From NCBI GenBank assembly GCA_963922455.1, contig CAWUIO010000063.1, forward strand, positions 1 through 39,841: a DNA stretch of 39,841 nucleotides, read 5' to 3'. How positions within the stretch are numbered: position 1 is the first letter of the stretch; every line of letters starts with the position of its first letter. Below are positions 16,604-23,851 of this stretch, one piece after another. The position numbers and the translations under genes are program-made. The notes under the pieces were generated by a model that was given only the letters and a program-made list of their open reading frames with translations, had not been told where the DNA came from and did no database searches. The stretch comes from CAWUIO01 sp963922455. Its GTDB lineage: Bacteria; Bacteroidota; Bacteroidia; Cytophagales; Microscillaceae.

Positions 16604-17401
16604 ATGAACATCTTCGGGATTGACCTTGTGTCTTCCAAAGGAGCAGTCATGTATGATGGCTCCGAACTTACCTTTATGAACCCGGAACAATTGCTGGAAT
16701 TTGTGACTCAATTGTACCCGGCCACCAATCCTCAAAATACGCTAATCTCTTGGAATGCCCCCTTAACGGGCTCTAGGAACCCCAAACTTCTTCATTTTCA
16801 AAAGGGCGATTTTTCCAAACGGGACATTGAGGGCTTTTTTACCCGGAATTGGCGCCCCAAGAACGAGCCTGGCCTTTCGTATAAGGCCCCAGAAGGAATC
16901 AGTGTGACGGGGTATGCTAATAACCCTCACTGGCCCATCACCCGGCGCTTGTTTGGTTTGCCCCAAACCGGGCCTTGGGATACCCCCCCAGAAGCACTTC
17001 CTTTTACCTTAGTCCAAGACCCCGAGCAAGACTTAGATCCCGGACGCTACATAGCAGAAGTACATCCCCCCTTGGCCATATGGCTTTGGTGTGGTGGCCC
17101 CAAACGAGAAAGAAACTGGAACTACAAATCTAATCAAACCGTACGGGACGAGCTTTGGGAAGAGCTGTCTCATACATTCCAACACTGTTATGGATTGAAT
17201 TGCCCCGATTTTGCCCCGCGTAGCGAATATGAACTCGAGGCCTATGTCTCCTGGGTCTTGGGAAAACTCTGGGCCGATCAAAACCCTTCGGTCATTTTAT
17301 TGGGCGATACTAGATCTGGTTGCTTTTTGATCCCGGATGTGGATGGTGAAGTAAGTCAGCACTTTTCTCGCTTTATCCGGTATAGAAACGCCAAAATTTA
17401 A
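16604..17401 (+). CDS. DUF429-like protein (predicted RNase H-like fold)
   Basis: 265 residues, soluble. It opens with MNIFGIDLVSSKGAVMYDG, a strand with an Asp as in RNase H-like and DUF429 proteins. It continues with a WNAPLTG motif, an IAEVHPPLAIWLW segment that matches the family's 'E-x-(Y/H)-P' region, and a C-terminal helix-strand YELEAYVSWVLGKLW ... VILLGDTRSGCFLIP. Members are nuclease-fold proteins of unknown substrate. The match is by pattern and is moderate. It stands alone, followed by copy 5 of the dispersed repeat. Confidence 0.6.
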   Translation: MNIFGIDLVSSKGAVMYDGSELTFMNPEQLLEFVTQLYPATNPQNTLISWNAPLTGSRNPKLLHFQKGDFSKRDIEGFFTRNWRPKNEPGLSYKAPEGISVTGYANNPHWPITRRLFGLPQTGPWDTPPEALPFTLVQDPEQDLDPGRYIAEVHPPLAIWLWCGGPKRERNWNYKSNQTVRDELWEELSHTFQHCYGLNCPDFAPRSEYELEAYVSWVLGKLWADQNPSVILLGDTRSGCFLIPDVDGEVSQHFSRFIRYRNAKI

Positions 17402-17439
17402 AATGCGCGCCTGCCTGTACCATAATCACGGAAATTTTT

Positions 17440-17569
17440 GGCTTAGGGATAGAGCGGCCTGTTTGAGCCCGCCGCTGGAAGGCGGGTAGGCCGGCGAGTA
17501 GCGAAAGCCCGGCCCGCGCCGGCACTAGCTACCCATATAAATAGCTTGTTTGAATCGCGCGGGCAAGCC
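17440..17569 (+). repeat. Dispersed structured intergenic repeat, copy 5
   Basis: It begins GGCTTAGGGATAGAGCGG and ends GCGCGGGCAAGCC. The closing stem is GGCTT/AAGCC. The second arm has CGCCG with CGGCG and an inner alternative CCCGCC/GGCGGG. The third arm is CCCGCGC/GCGCGGG with a loop of about 35 nt. It lies between two plus-strand genes. Confidence 0.85.
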
Positions 17570-17680
17570 CCAAGCCGGGAGTTGTACCGAGCATCCATAA
17601 AACGAAAATAAGTTCTTAGCCCTAGCAAATGCTTCCTAAAGCTGTTATATTTAAGTCATTAGGAATCCAATTGCTACGCT

Positions 17681-18913
17681 ATGCCCATCCAAAGCGCCCG
17701 AATTCAACACTATCTGGATACGTTTGCCCAGTTTAGCCCCGCCGACCAAGCGGGAATGAACCGCCTCACCCTGACTACTTGGGACAAACAAGCCCGGGAT
17801 TACCTCCGGGAACAAATGACACGCCTTGGCATGGAATGCCACATAGATCCCCTGGGAAATATGATAGGTATCCTGGGAAAAGAGCTCCCAGGAGCTCCCC
17901 TGGCTATCGGCTCACATCTGGATACGGTGGCTCAAGGCGGCCGTTTTGATGGAATCTTGGGGGTGGTGGCAGGTCTCGAAATTGCTGAGGCCTTACTGGA
18001 AGAGGGCCATACCTTAAATAAGCCTTTGGCTATCATCAACTTTACCAATGAGGAGGGCAACCGGTTTGCTCCCGATATGATGGGAAGCGCCTATTGGGCC
18101 CGGCATCTTGAGCTCGATACATTATATAATTGTCAAGATAGCGAAGGAGTCCGTTTGGAAGATGCCCTGGACGCGATCCGATACAAAGGAAGCTACCCCT
18201 CCCGCGATTTAGTGCCCGAAGCATTTTTAGAATTACATATCGAGCAAGGCCCTCTCTTAGAAGCCCAAGGTTTAGACTTAGGCATTGTGGAGCACGTACA
18301 GGGTGTATATTGGACAGAATATACCTTCACGGGAGCAGCCAATCACGCCGGTACCACGCCTCCCTCCTATCGGCAAGATGCAGGGCTTGCCGCCATGCGC
18401 CTGGCCATACAGGCCGAAGATTACGCCAAGCAAAAAGCTCCCGAACAAAGAATCACCATCGGGCAAATACAATTTAGCCCCAACCAGATAAACATTATTC
18501 CTGGCACGGCACGCATGAGTATTGACAATCGCCACCCCGACCCCGATGTACTTGAAAAAACCCAAGCCTATCTAGACCAAAGTGCCCAAGAATTGGCCGA
18601 AGTTTATAAAGTAAAGGTGAGTAGTCAGGCGCTAGCCCGGGTAAGTCCGGTAAATTTTGATGCTACGTTGATAGATGAGCTGGAAGTATTGGCCCAGGAA
18701 AAGTCTATAAAGCACCAGGTGATGATCAGTGGGGCGGGGCACGATGCCCAGTTGATGAGTCATATTTGCCCAAGTGCTATGCTTTTTGTGCCCAGTAAGG
18801 GGGGGATAAGCCATAACCCGGCTGAGTTCACCGAAATAGAACCGATCAGCCAGGCTTTACAACTCATGTTTTTATGGGTATTAAAAAGGAACCAAACTAG
18901 CGGCCAGCCGTAA
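17681..18913 (+). CDS. M20-family Zn-dependent amidohydrolase (allantoate / N-carbamoyl-L-amino acid amidohydrolase type)
   Basis: 410 residues, the family length. Metal ligands are visible: His79 and Asp81 in GSHLDTVAQ, Asp90 in GGRFDGILG, Glu124 and Glu125 in NEEGNRF, a His in ELHIEQGP, and a C-terminal His in GGISHNPAEF. The dimerisation domain has ANHAGTTP, and SGAGHDAQ follows. The HIEQGP motif distinguishes the allantoate amidohydrolase / hydantoinase-carbamoylase branch from peptidases of the same clan. It would release ammonia and CO2 from an N-carbamoyl or ureido compound. No allantoin or pyrimidine-degradation genes are nearby, so the substrate is open. Its last 17 bp overlap the end of the convergent TonB-like gene. 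Confidence 0.9.
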   Translation: MPIQSARIQHYLDTFAQFSPADQAGMNRLTLTTWDKQARDYLREQMTRLGMECHIDPLGNMIGILGKELPGAPLAIGSHLDTVAQGGRFDGILGVVAGLEIAEALLEEGHTLNKPLAIINFTNEEGNRFAPDMMGSAYWARHLELDTLYNCQDSEGVRLEDALDAIRYKGSYPSRDLVPEAFLELHIEQGPLLEAQGLDLGIVEHVQGVYWTEYTFTGAANHAGTTPPSYRQDAGLAAMRLAIQAEDYAKQKAPEQRITIGQIQFSPNQINIIPGTARMSIDNRHPDPDVLEKTQAYLDQSAQELAEVYKVKVSSQALARVSPVNFDATLIDELEVLAQEKSIKHQVMISGAGHDAQLMSHICPSAMLFVPSKGGISHNPAEFTEIEPISQALQLMFLWVLKRNQTSGQP

Positions 18914-19322
18914 CGGCGTGGATCGGAAGCTTCTTGCTAAAATAAATAGGCAAGGTCATTTTGACCGCCACGGCTTTTCCTTTTTGAGTCCCAGGTTTCC
19001 ATTCGGGTGAGTGACGAATAAGGTCAACGGCTATTTCATCCAGCCCATTTCCTAAACCTCTTACTACCGTGATATCGTTTAAGCTACCGTCTTCGTCTAC
19101 CACAAACTCAACAAAAACTTTCCCGTGTACCCCGCTTTTGTGGGCTTCTGGGGTTTGATAAATATTTTGGTGGATGTACTGGTAAAAAGCAACATGGCCC
19201 ACTGTAGGTTCTGGATGGTGTTCTACCACTTCATTCGGATTAAAACCCTGGGCAAAAACTGTACTCGCGGTTCCTAGCATCAAGAAAAGAATAAAAGTGG
19301 AGCTGATGTGTGATGATTTCAT
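18897..19322 (-). CDS. Exported TonB C-terminal domain protein
   Basis: 141 residues. A signal peptide (MKSSHISSTFILFLMLGTASTVFA) is followed directly by a TonB_C domain: GKVFVEFVVDEDGSLNDITVVRG, then LDEIAVDLIRHSPEWKPGTQKGKAVAVKMTLP with the typical 'W-x-P-G-x-x-x-G' motif. It lacks the proline-rich periplasmic linker and a retained N-terminal anchor of true TonB. It is therefore more likely a soluble or outer-membrane-associated periplasmic binder than an energy transducer, although the N-terminal segment could stay uncleaved. A TAnnTTTG element lies upstream. It is 2.8 kb from the ExbB/ExbD operon. Confidence 0.8.
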   Translation of the reverse strand: MKSSHISSTFILFLMLGTASTVFAQGFNPNEVVEHHPEPTVGHVAFYQYIHQNIYQTPEAHKSGVHGKVFVEFVVDEDGSLNDITVVRGLGNGLDEIAVDLIRHSPEWKPGTQKGKAVAVKMTLPIYFSKKLPIHAVTAGR

Positions 19323-19394
19323 AATTTGTGTTTTTAGCTTATAAGAATGAGGTTTGTTGTATATATGTACGCCAAGCGCCCTAAGCCGTTACCT

Positions 19395-19402
19395 CAAAAA
19401 TA
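19395..19402 (-). promoter_or_regulatory. Candidate -7 element TATTTTTG for the TonB-like gene
   Basis: On the minus strand it matches the Bacteroidota TAnnTTTG consensus exactly, 73 bp before the start codon. No good -33 TTG is seen at the right distance. Confidence 0.4.
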
Positions 19403-19498
19403 TAACATACCTTACGCGGAAAGAAAGCGCCTTATTTGCGACAAAAAGAAGGTTTATCACTGGCAACGACATAATTGTATATATAAATGGTTTTCTGG

Positions 19499-19623
19499 GG
19501 CTTCCCGGCGTACTACCTAAGTGAGCCACAAGTCCCCAAGTGCCCGCCGGTCGGGCTGTCACTACTCGCCTGCCAACCCGCTATCCAGCGGCGGGCTCAA
19601 ACAGGCCGTTCCATCCCTAAGCC
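19499..19623 (-). repeat. Dispersed structured intergenic repeat, copy 6
   Basis: On the minus strand it begins GGCTTAGGGATGGAACGGCC and ends CGCCGGGAAGCC. The third arm is CCGGCG with CGCCGG, changed on both strands compared with CCCGCGC/GCGCGGG. The second arm is CCGCC/GGCGAG type with an inner CCCGC/GCGGG. It lies between two minus-strand genes. Confidence 0.85.
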
Positions 19624-20022
19624 AAAGAAAGGGCCATTAAGAAGTGATTTGAATGCCCCGATTAGATACAAGAGATTATTAAAAGAAAAGAATCCATGAA
19701 GTAACTGTTTAGTTTTAGATTCATTTCCTACGTATCCAGCTATTGGAAATTACTAGCCTGTGATGCTAAACCCCTGGCATAAACCCCAAAAAAACCTATG
19801 GGTTATCAGATACTTACAAGATTAAAACCCGGAAGGGCATTTCATGAGGTTTCACCCGATTCTATAAAACATACGCCTTAGAGGCTAAGGTATCCGTTTT
19901 AGGGTTGGCTTATCTCGTTTTTCCTCCAAATCTTAACAAGGGCAAAACACGAGGTGCGCATGACGTTTTGACATGAAAAAGTCCCATCGCATGAAGCAAT
20001 CGGACAAAATGACCTATCCACT
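19624..20022. other. 400 bp intergenic region downstream of menF
   Basis: No gene is supported here. It holds a perfect 6 bp hairpin with a 3 nt loop, CCTTAG-agg-CTAAGG at 19876-19890, and an AACCC ... GGGTT pairing across an A run near 19782-19806. Both are downstream of the minus-strand isochorismate synthase gene and could be 3'-end structures. I see no known riboswitch pattern. Confidence 0.4.
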
Positions 20023-21276
20023 TTATTCGGCAAGATGAGTTGGGAGGTTCTTATGGAGTACTTGGAGCATGGTTTCCATTTTAAGGGCCGTCTCTACAAA
20101 TTCCCGGTCGGGATGAGAATCTTGAGTAATCCCAGCTCCCGCATAAATTTGAATAGTATCTTGGCATAGCTGCATACAACGCAGGTTTACAAACAAATGG
20201 CTGTTTCCATTCATATTCACAGGCCCTAAGAAGCCACTGTAAAAATCTCGGGGGTAGCCTTCTTCGGCTTGGATAAAGGCTTGGGCGGTATCTTTGGGCA
20301 TGCCACATACGGCCGAGGTAGGGTGTAGTAAGCGAAGCATCACCGTACCCAACTCTGGGAAATTAGTATCCACCATATCCACCTTAAAAAAAGTCTTTAA
20401 GTGGAGTAAGTTACCGGCCACTACGGTTTTTGGACCGGCTTCCTCAAATTCTCTTAATCGGATTTTTTTGAAACAATTGATGATATAACGGCTCACCATC
20501 GCTTGTTCCTCAATTTCTTTTTGTTTCCAGGCAACTTCGCTCAATGGGATGTCTTGGTATGGCTGGGTCCCTGCCAAAGAAACCGTACGAAATATCCTAT
20601 CCTGCTCGATAGAGATAAGCGTTTCCGGAGAAGCCCCGGCCCAGATTCCTACTCCGGGCAGATAAAATAGGTAGCAAAATGCCAGTGGGTAGGCCTGCTG
20701 CAATTTATGATAATGCTGGATGGCCTCAAAGCCCTCGGGGTAGGGGAAGTTTTGCACGCGAGAAAGTACGACTTTTTGAAAATGCCCCTCCATAATGGCT
20801 TGCCGTCCTCTTTGTACCAAGGCTTGGTACTGTTGTGATTCAGGACTTTGTAAATCAGCACTTGGTAAACCTAGCTTTGGGGAGGCAGATGCAGCCTGGG
20901 AAGTCTGCTCAGATAAGAGCCCAGCCCAAGTACGTAGGGTGTAGGCATCTAATGAAGGCGTTTCGGGGGAAGGGTGCCAAGAAGAACTTGCAATTATTGA
21001 GGTATAATGATAACGTGCCTTAATGAAATGCGTTTGCTCCAAATCAGGATTGATAAAAGGGCCCACGGCAAAACCCGAAGGACCTTTCTCTAAATCAAGG
21101 GGGCCACGGTAAGCCTGTCCTATATCATCGAGAATGAGGTGTTGAACCCTTTGTCCCGGCTGACGCCAAATGGCAAAGGGCATACCTTTGGCCAAAGCCG
21201 CCTGGTATAAAACGCGAGGAAATAAATCTGAGTAAAGATCTTTATCGAGTACCTTTTGATTAGGAAGGTGTTTCAT
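20023..21276 (-). CDS. menF: Isochorismate synthase (chorismate-binding enzyme), menaquinone pathway
   Basis: 417 residues. The C-terminal half is a chorismate-binding domain: KVVLSRVQNF, GIWAGASPETLISIEQ, RTVSLAGT, HPTSAVCGMPKDTAQ, YPRDFYSGFLGPVN and IYAGAGITQDSHPDREF. The motifs fit isochorismate synthase better than anthranilate or aminodeoxychorismate synthase: there is no glutaminase partner, and the N-terminus lacks the TrpE Trp/Ser allosteric motif. It converts chorismate to isochorismate, the first step of menaquinone synthesis. menC lies 1.4 kb away and a hotdog thioesterase is next to it, supporting the menaquinone role over siderophore synthesis. A 16 bp palindrome lies 33 bp before the start. 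Confidence 0.9.
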   Translation of the reverse strand: MKHLPNQKVLDKDLYSDLFPRVLYQAALAKGMPFAIWRQPGQRVQHLILDDIGQAYRGPLDLEKGPSGFAVGPFINPDLEQTHFIKARYHYTSIIASSSWHPSPETPSLDAYTLRTWAGLLSEQTSQAASASPKLGLPSADLQSPESQQYQALVQRGRQAIMEGHFQKVVLSRVQNFPYPEGFEAIQHYHKLQQAYPLAFCYLFYLPGVGIWAGASPETLISIEQDRIFRTVSLAGTQPYQDIPLSEVAWKQKEIEEQAMVSRYIINCFKKIRLREFEEAGPKTVVAGNLLHLKTFFKVDMVDTNFPELGTVMLRLLHPTSAVCGMPKDTAQAFIQAEEGYPRDFYSGFLGPVNMNGNSHLFVNLRCMQLCQDTIQIYAGAGITQDSHPDREFVETALKMETMLQVLHKNLPTHLAE

Positions 21277-21308
21277 GCAATCATCAAGAATCTTATAATA
21301 CTTGAATT

Positions 21309-21324
21309 TTCAATATTTATTGAA
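21309..21324. promoter_or_regulatory. Palindrome TTCAATATTTATTGAA upstream of menF
   Basis: A perfect 7 bp inverted repeat (TTCAATA/TATTGAA) around TT lies 33 bp before the menF start, in the gap between menF and the thioesterase gene. It is a candidate regulator site. AT-rich palindromes also arise by chance. Confidence 0.35.
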
Positions 21325-21378
21325 TATTATACCCTTAGTATAACGCAATTGTTTATTAAAAAGATCAGCCCGGGTGAT

Positions 21379-21810
21379 TTATCTGTCTAAAATAGCCATC
21401 GTAATCCGGCTAATGCAGACTAATTTATCCTCTTCGTTGGTGATTTTAATTTCCCATACGTGGGTTTTACGCCCAATGTGATGAGGAGTCGCTTTTCCGT
21501 ACACATAGCCCTTTTTTACCGATCTCAGATGATTGGCGTTGATTTCCAAGCCTACACAATATTGGGTATTCATATCAATACATAAGGCTGCCCCTGCACT
21601 GCCTACGGTCTCGGCCAAAACCACCGAGGCTCCCCCGTGGAGGATGTGGTAGGGTTGCCATGTCCGATGGTCTACCGGCATGCGGGCACAGAGGTAATCC
21701 TCCCCAATTTCGGTATATTCAATCCCTAGGTACTCGATCATGGTACCCACAGATTGCTTATTTAAAGTCTCAACGCTCGACTTGTCGGATAACATAATAT
21801 TTTCTGCCAT
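21379..21810 (-). CDS. Hotdog-fold acyl-CoA thioesterase, candidate DHNA-CoA hydrolase
   Basis: I start at the ATG at 21810 (MAENIMLSDKSSVETLNKQ), 143 residues, because the 21 residues upstream in the frame look non-coding. The core shows the PaaI/YbgC-type pattern: DYLCARMPVDHRTWQPYHIL, then LHGGASVVLAETVGSAGA with its conserved HGG and Glu, then LEINANHLR. Such enzymes hydrolyse acyl-CoA esters. Position beside menF suggests it may be the 1,4-dihydroxy-2-naphthoyl-CoA hydrolase (MenI) step of menaquinone synthesis. That is inference from context and matches what is known of related families. It is 102 bp upstream of menF on the same strand. Confidence 0.8.
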   Translation of the reverse strand: MAENIMLSDKSSVETLNKQSVGTMIEYLGIEYTEIGEDYLCARMPVDHRTWQPYHILHGGASVVLAETVGSAGAALCIDMNTQYCVGLEINANHLRSVKKGYVYGKATPHHIGRKTHVWEIKITNEEDKLVCISRITMAILDR

Positions 21811-21907
21811 ATTTTGCCCATGTTTGATTCCAAATAAATGCAATTTTTTAGGATTTAAGTAAAATACTACCAATAAATGCCCCGCAAGTGGGCAGAAAGC
21901 CCCTAGC

Positions 21908-21941
21908 TTGACTCCTTATATGGGATTCGTCCGTATCTTTG
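21908..21941 (+). promoter_or_regulatory. Bacteroidota-type promoter for the histidine phosphatase gene
   Basis: TTGAC at 21908-21912 and TATCTTTG at 21934-21941 match the -33 and -7 (TAnnTTTG) elements with 21 bp between. Transcription would start near 21948, leaving a short leader before the TTG start at 21970. Confidence 0.65.
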
Positions 21942-21969
21942 CATTATTATAACACTAAATTATACACTC

Positions 21970-22611
21970 TTGAGTCCAAAAAAAATCTACTTGATCCGAC
22001 ACGGGCAAACGGACTACAACAAGAACAGTGTGGTCCAAGGAAGCGGGATTGATTCGGAGTTAAATGAGCTCGGGCGTGCCCAGGCAGAAGCCTTTTATCA
22101 TCAGTATAAGGACGTAGCATTTGACAAAGTATATACCTCAGCTTTGAAGCGCAGTATTCAGTCTGTTCATAAATTTATTGAGAAAGGCCTTCCTCACGAA
22201 AAACACACCGGTCTCAATGAGATCAATTGGGGAGATAAAGAAGGACAAAAAATTACTCCAGAAGGCGATGCTTATTACTTTCACATGCTGGAAGAATGGC
22301 GTAAGGGTAATGTTAGCTTGCCCATCCAAGGGGGAGAAAGTCCTCAAGATGTTTTTGATCGTCAAAAACCAGTATTAGACTTAATCTTATCCCGACCCGA
22401 AGAAAGCAACATTCTGATCTGTATGCACGGAAGGGCTATGCGGGTTTTACTGTGTATGATGCTTAACTATCCTATACAGGAAATGGACCGCTTTGAGCAC
22501 CAAAACCTTTGCCTTTATACGCTTAACTATACAGGTTCTATGTTTCAGGTAGAACGTTTTAACGATACCGAGCATTTATCCGAATTGAATATCAACGCCG
22601 AGTTTAAATAA
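21970..22611 (+). CDS. Histidine phosphatase family protein (phosphoglycerate mutase-like)
   Basis: 213 residues. The phosphate-binding motif RHGQTDYN is near the N-terminus, followed by ELNELGRAQAEAF, VYTSALKRSIQSV, a catalytic Glu in NEINWGDKEG and the second His in ICMHGRAMRVLL. This is the full active site of the branch 1 family. Substrates range from phosphoglycerate to nucleotides and cofactor precursors. It sits among menaquinone genes but has its own promoter and opposite strand, so no pathway role is claimed. No in-frame ATG is available; the start is the TTG at 21970, placed 22 bp after the predicted transcription start. The C-terminal end extends past the usual domain by about 20 residues. 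Confidence 0.85.
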   Translation: MSPKKIYLIRHGQTDYNKNSVVQGSGIDSELNELGRAQAEAFYHQYKDVAFDKVYTSALKRSIQSVHKFIEKGLPHEKHTGLNEINWGDKEGQKITPEGDAYYFHMLEEWRKGNVSLPIQGGESPQDVFDRQKPVLDLILSRPEESNILICMHGRAMRVLLCMMLNYPIQEMDRFEHQNLCLYTLNYTGSMFQVERFNDTEHLSELNINAEFK

Positions 22612-22632
22612 ACTGTATTTTGAGAGGGGCCA

Positions 22633-23718
22633 CTATGGGTAAAGCATGTGCGGGCCCGGTTCAATCTCCAATACTTTCTTAGGGTCGTAATTTAGGTACT
22701 CTCCCTTCAAGTTTAGGGGGGAGGGAAAATTGTTATGATATAGCCCCCCCGTACCCAGGCCTTGCGGGAGTGTCGGTTGATAGGTGCTGGTAAATTGGGC
22801 AATGGCATTGAGGCCGACGTTTGATTCCAAGGCGGAGGTAATCCACCAGGAAATCCCTCGTTCTTCTGCCCAGGAAATCCATTGGCTACAGGCCATTACC
22901 CCACCCAAAAGCGTTGGTTTCAAAATAAGGTATTGGGGCTTCACCTTTTCTAATAATTCTATTTTTTCTTCCTCGTGGCTCGGGTGAATTAGCTCCTCAT
23001 CCAAGGCAATGTCCAGGGGACTGTCCCGACATAACTGCGCCATCTCCGGAATTTGCTTTACGGCAATGGGTTGCTCAATGGAATGAATATCTAGCTTGGC
23101 CAGTTTTTCCAGGCGAGGCAAAGCTTCAGAAACAGGGAACGAACCGTTTGCATCCACCCGAAGCGTAATTTGTGAAGCACTAAAGCGTTCCCTAATACCC
23201 TTTAAGAGCGCTAATTCTTGCTCAAAATCAATTCCTCCAATCTTCATCTTGAGACAGGTAAAGCCCTGAGACAGCTTTTCTTCAATGCGTTGGTACATTA
23301 CCTCCTGATCTCCCATCCAAATTAAGCCATTGGTGAGAATACTTTGCTTGCCCTCGCTAAAGGGCGTATGCCATAGTATTTGCCGGCTTCCGTGTAGATA
23401 ATCCAATAAGGCCGTCTCTAGGCCAAAGCGTATGGAAGGCCAATCAGAACTAACCAATTGAGGAAGCAAGGCCTTCACTTCCTCCCAACTTGGGGGGGGA
23501 TCTACTGTGCTAAGTTTTGCGCAGGAGGCTTGTAATACCTTTCGAAAATCAGGGTGATCATCACGGCTCAATCCCGCCAAAGGAGAAGCTTCTCCCCAGG
23601 CTCCGTCTTCCCCAACCCGAATTAAATGGATGGGGTGCGCTAGCAAGCTTCCTCGGGAAGTCTGGGCATCAAACCGAAATCGTAAGGGGTAGCTAAAAGC
23701 TTGTATTTGCCAAGTCAT
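22633..23718 (-). CDS. menC: o-Succinylbenzoate synthase (enolase superfamily)
   Basis: 361 residues. Enolase-superfamily residues are in place: Lys157-x-Lys159 in CLKMKIGG, Asp189 in RVDANGSF, Glu215 in IEQPI, Asp240 and Glu241 in ALDEEL, and Lys267 in LILKPTLLGG. The N-terminal capping domain has GSLLAHPIHLIRV and WGEASPL. It dehydrates the cyclohexadiene intermediate to o-succinylbenzoate in menaquinone synthesis. The KPTLLGG stretch and position near menF favour MenC over a dipeptide epimerase of the same superfamily. It converges on the histidine phosphatase gene, 21 bp apart. menD, menB, menE and menA are not in this window. Confidence 0.88.
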   Translation of the reverse strand: MTWQIQAFSYPLRFRFDAQTSRGSLLAHPIHLIRVGEDGAWGEASPLAGLSRDDHPDFRKVLQASCAKLSTVDPPPSWEEVKALLPQLVSSDWPSIRFGLETALLDYLHGSRQILWHTPFSEGKQSILTNGLIWMGDQEVMYQRIEEKLSQGFTCLKMKIGGIDFEQELALLKGIRERFSASQITLRVDANGSFPVSEALPRLEKLAKLDIHSIEQPIAVKQIPEMAQLCRDSPLDIALDEELIHPSHEEEKIELLEKVKPQYLILKPTLLGGVMACSQWISWAEERGISWWITSALESNVGLNAIAQFTSTYQPTLPQGLGTGGLYHNNFPSPLNLKGEYLNYDPKKVLEIEPGPHMLYP

Positions 23719-23817
23719 GTTTTTTTAGATCATGAGGAAATGATATATTAACAAGCCAATAGGGCTAAGAGTTTGTAAGCAAGCCTCGAGGTGCTTCCTG
23801 GATTGGCAATTTTGATG

Positions 23818-23825
23818 TAGCTTTG
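23818..23825 (+). promoter_or_regulatory. Candidate -7 element TAGCTTTG
   Basis: An exact TAnnTTTG match lies 26 bp before the start of the DUF5686 gene. The -33 region is weak (TTCC or ATTGG). Confidence 0.5.
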
Positions 23826-23851
23826 TTTAAGCAACCAATTTAAACTGGTGT

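Noticed and set aside
19487..19699. A 70-codon frame across repeat copy 6
   Set aside because: It lies almost wholly within the repeat and continues into unremarkable sequence.
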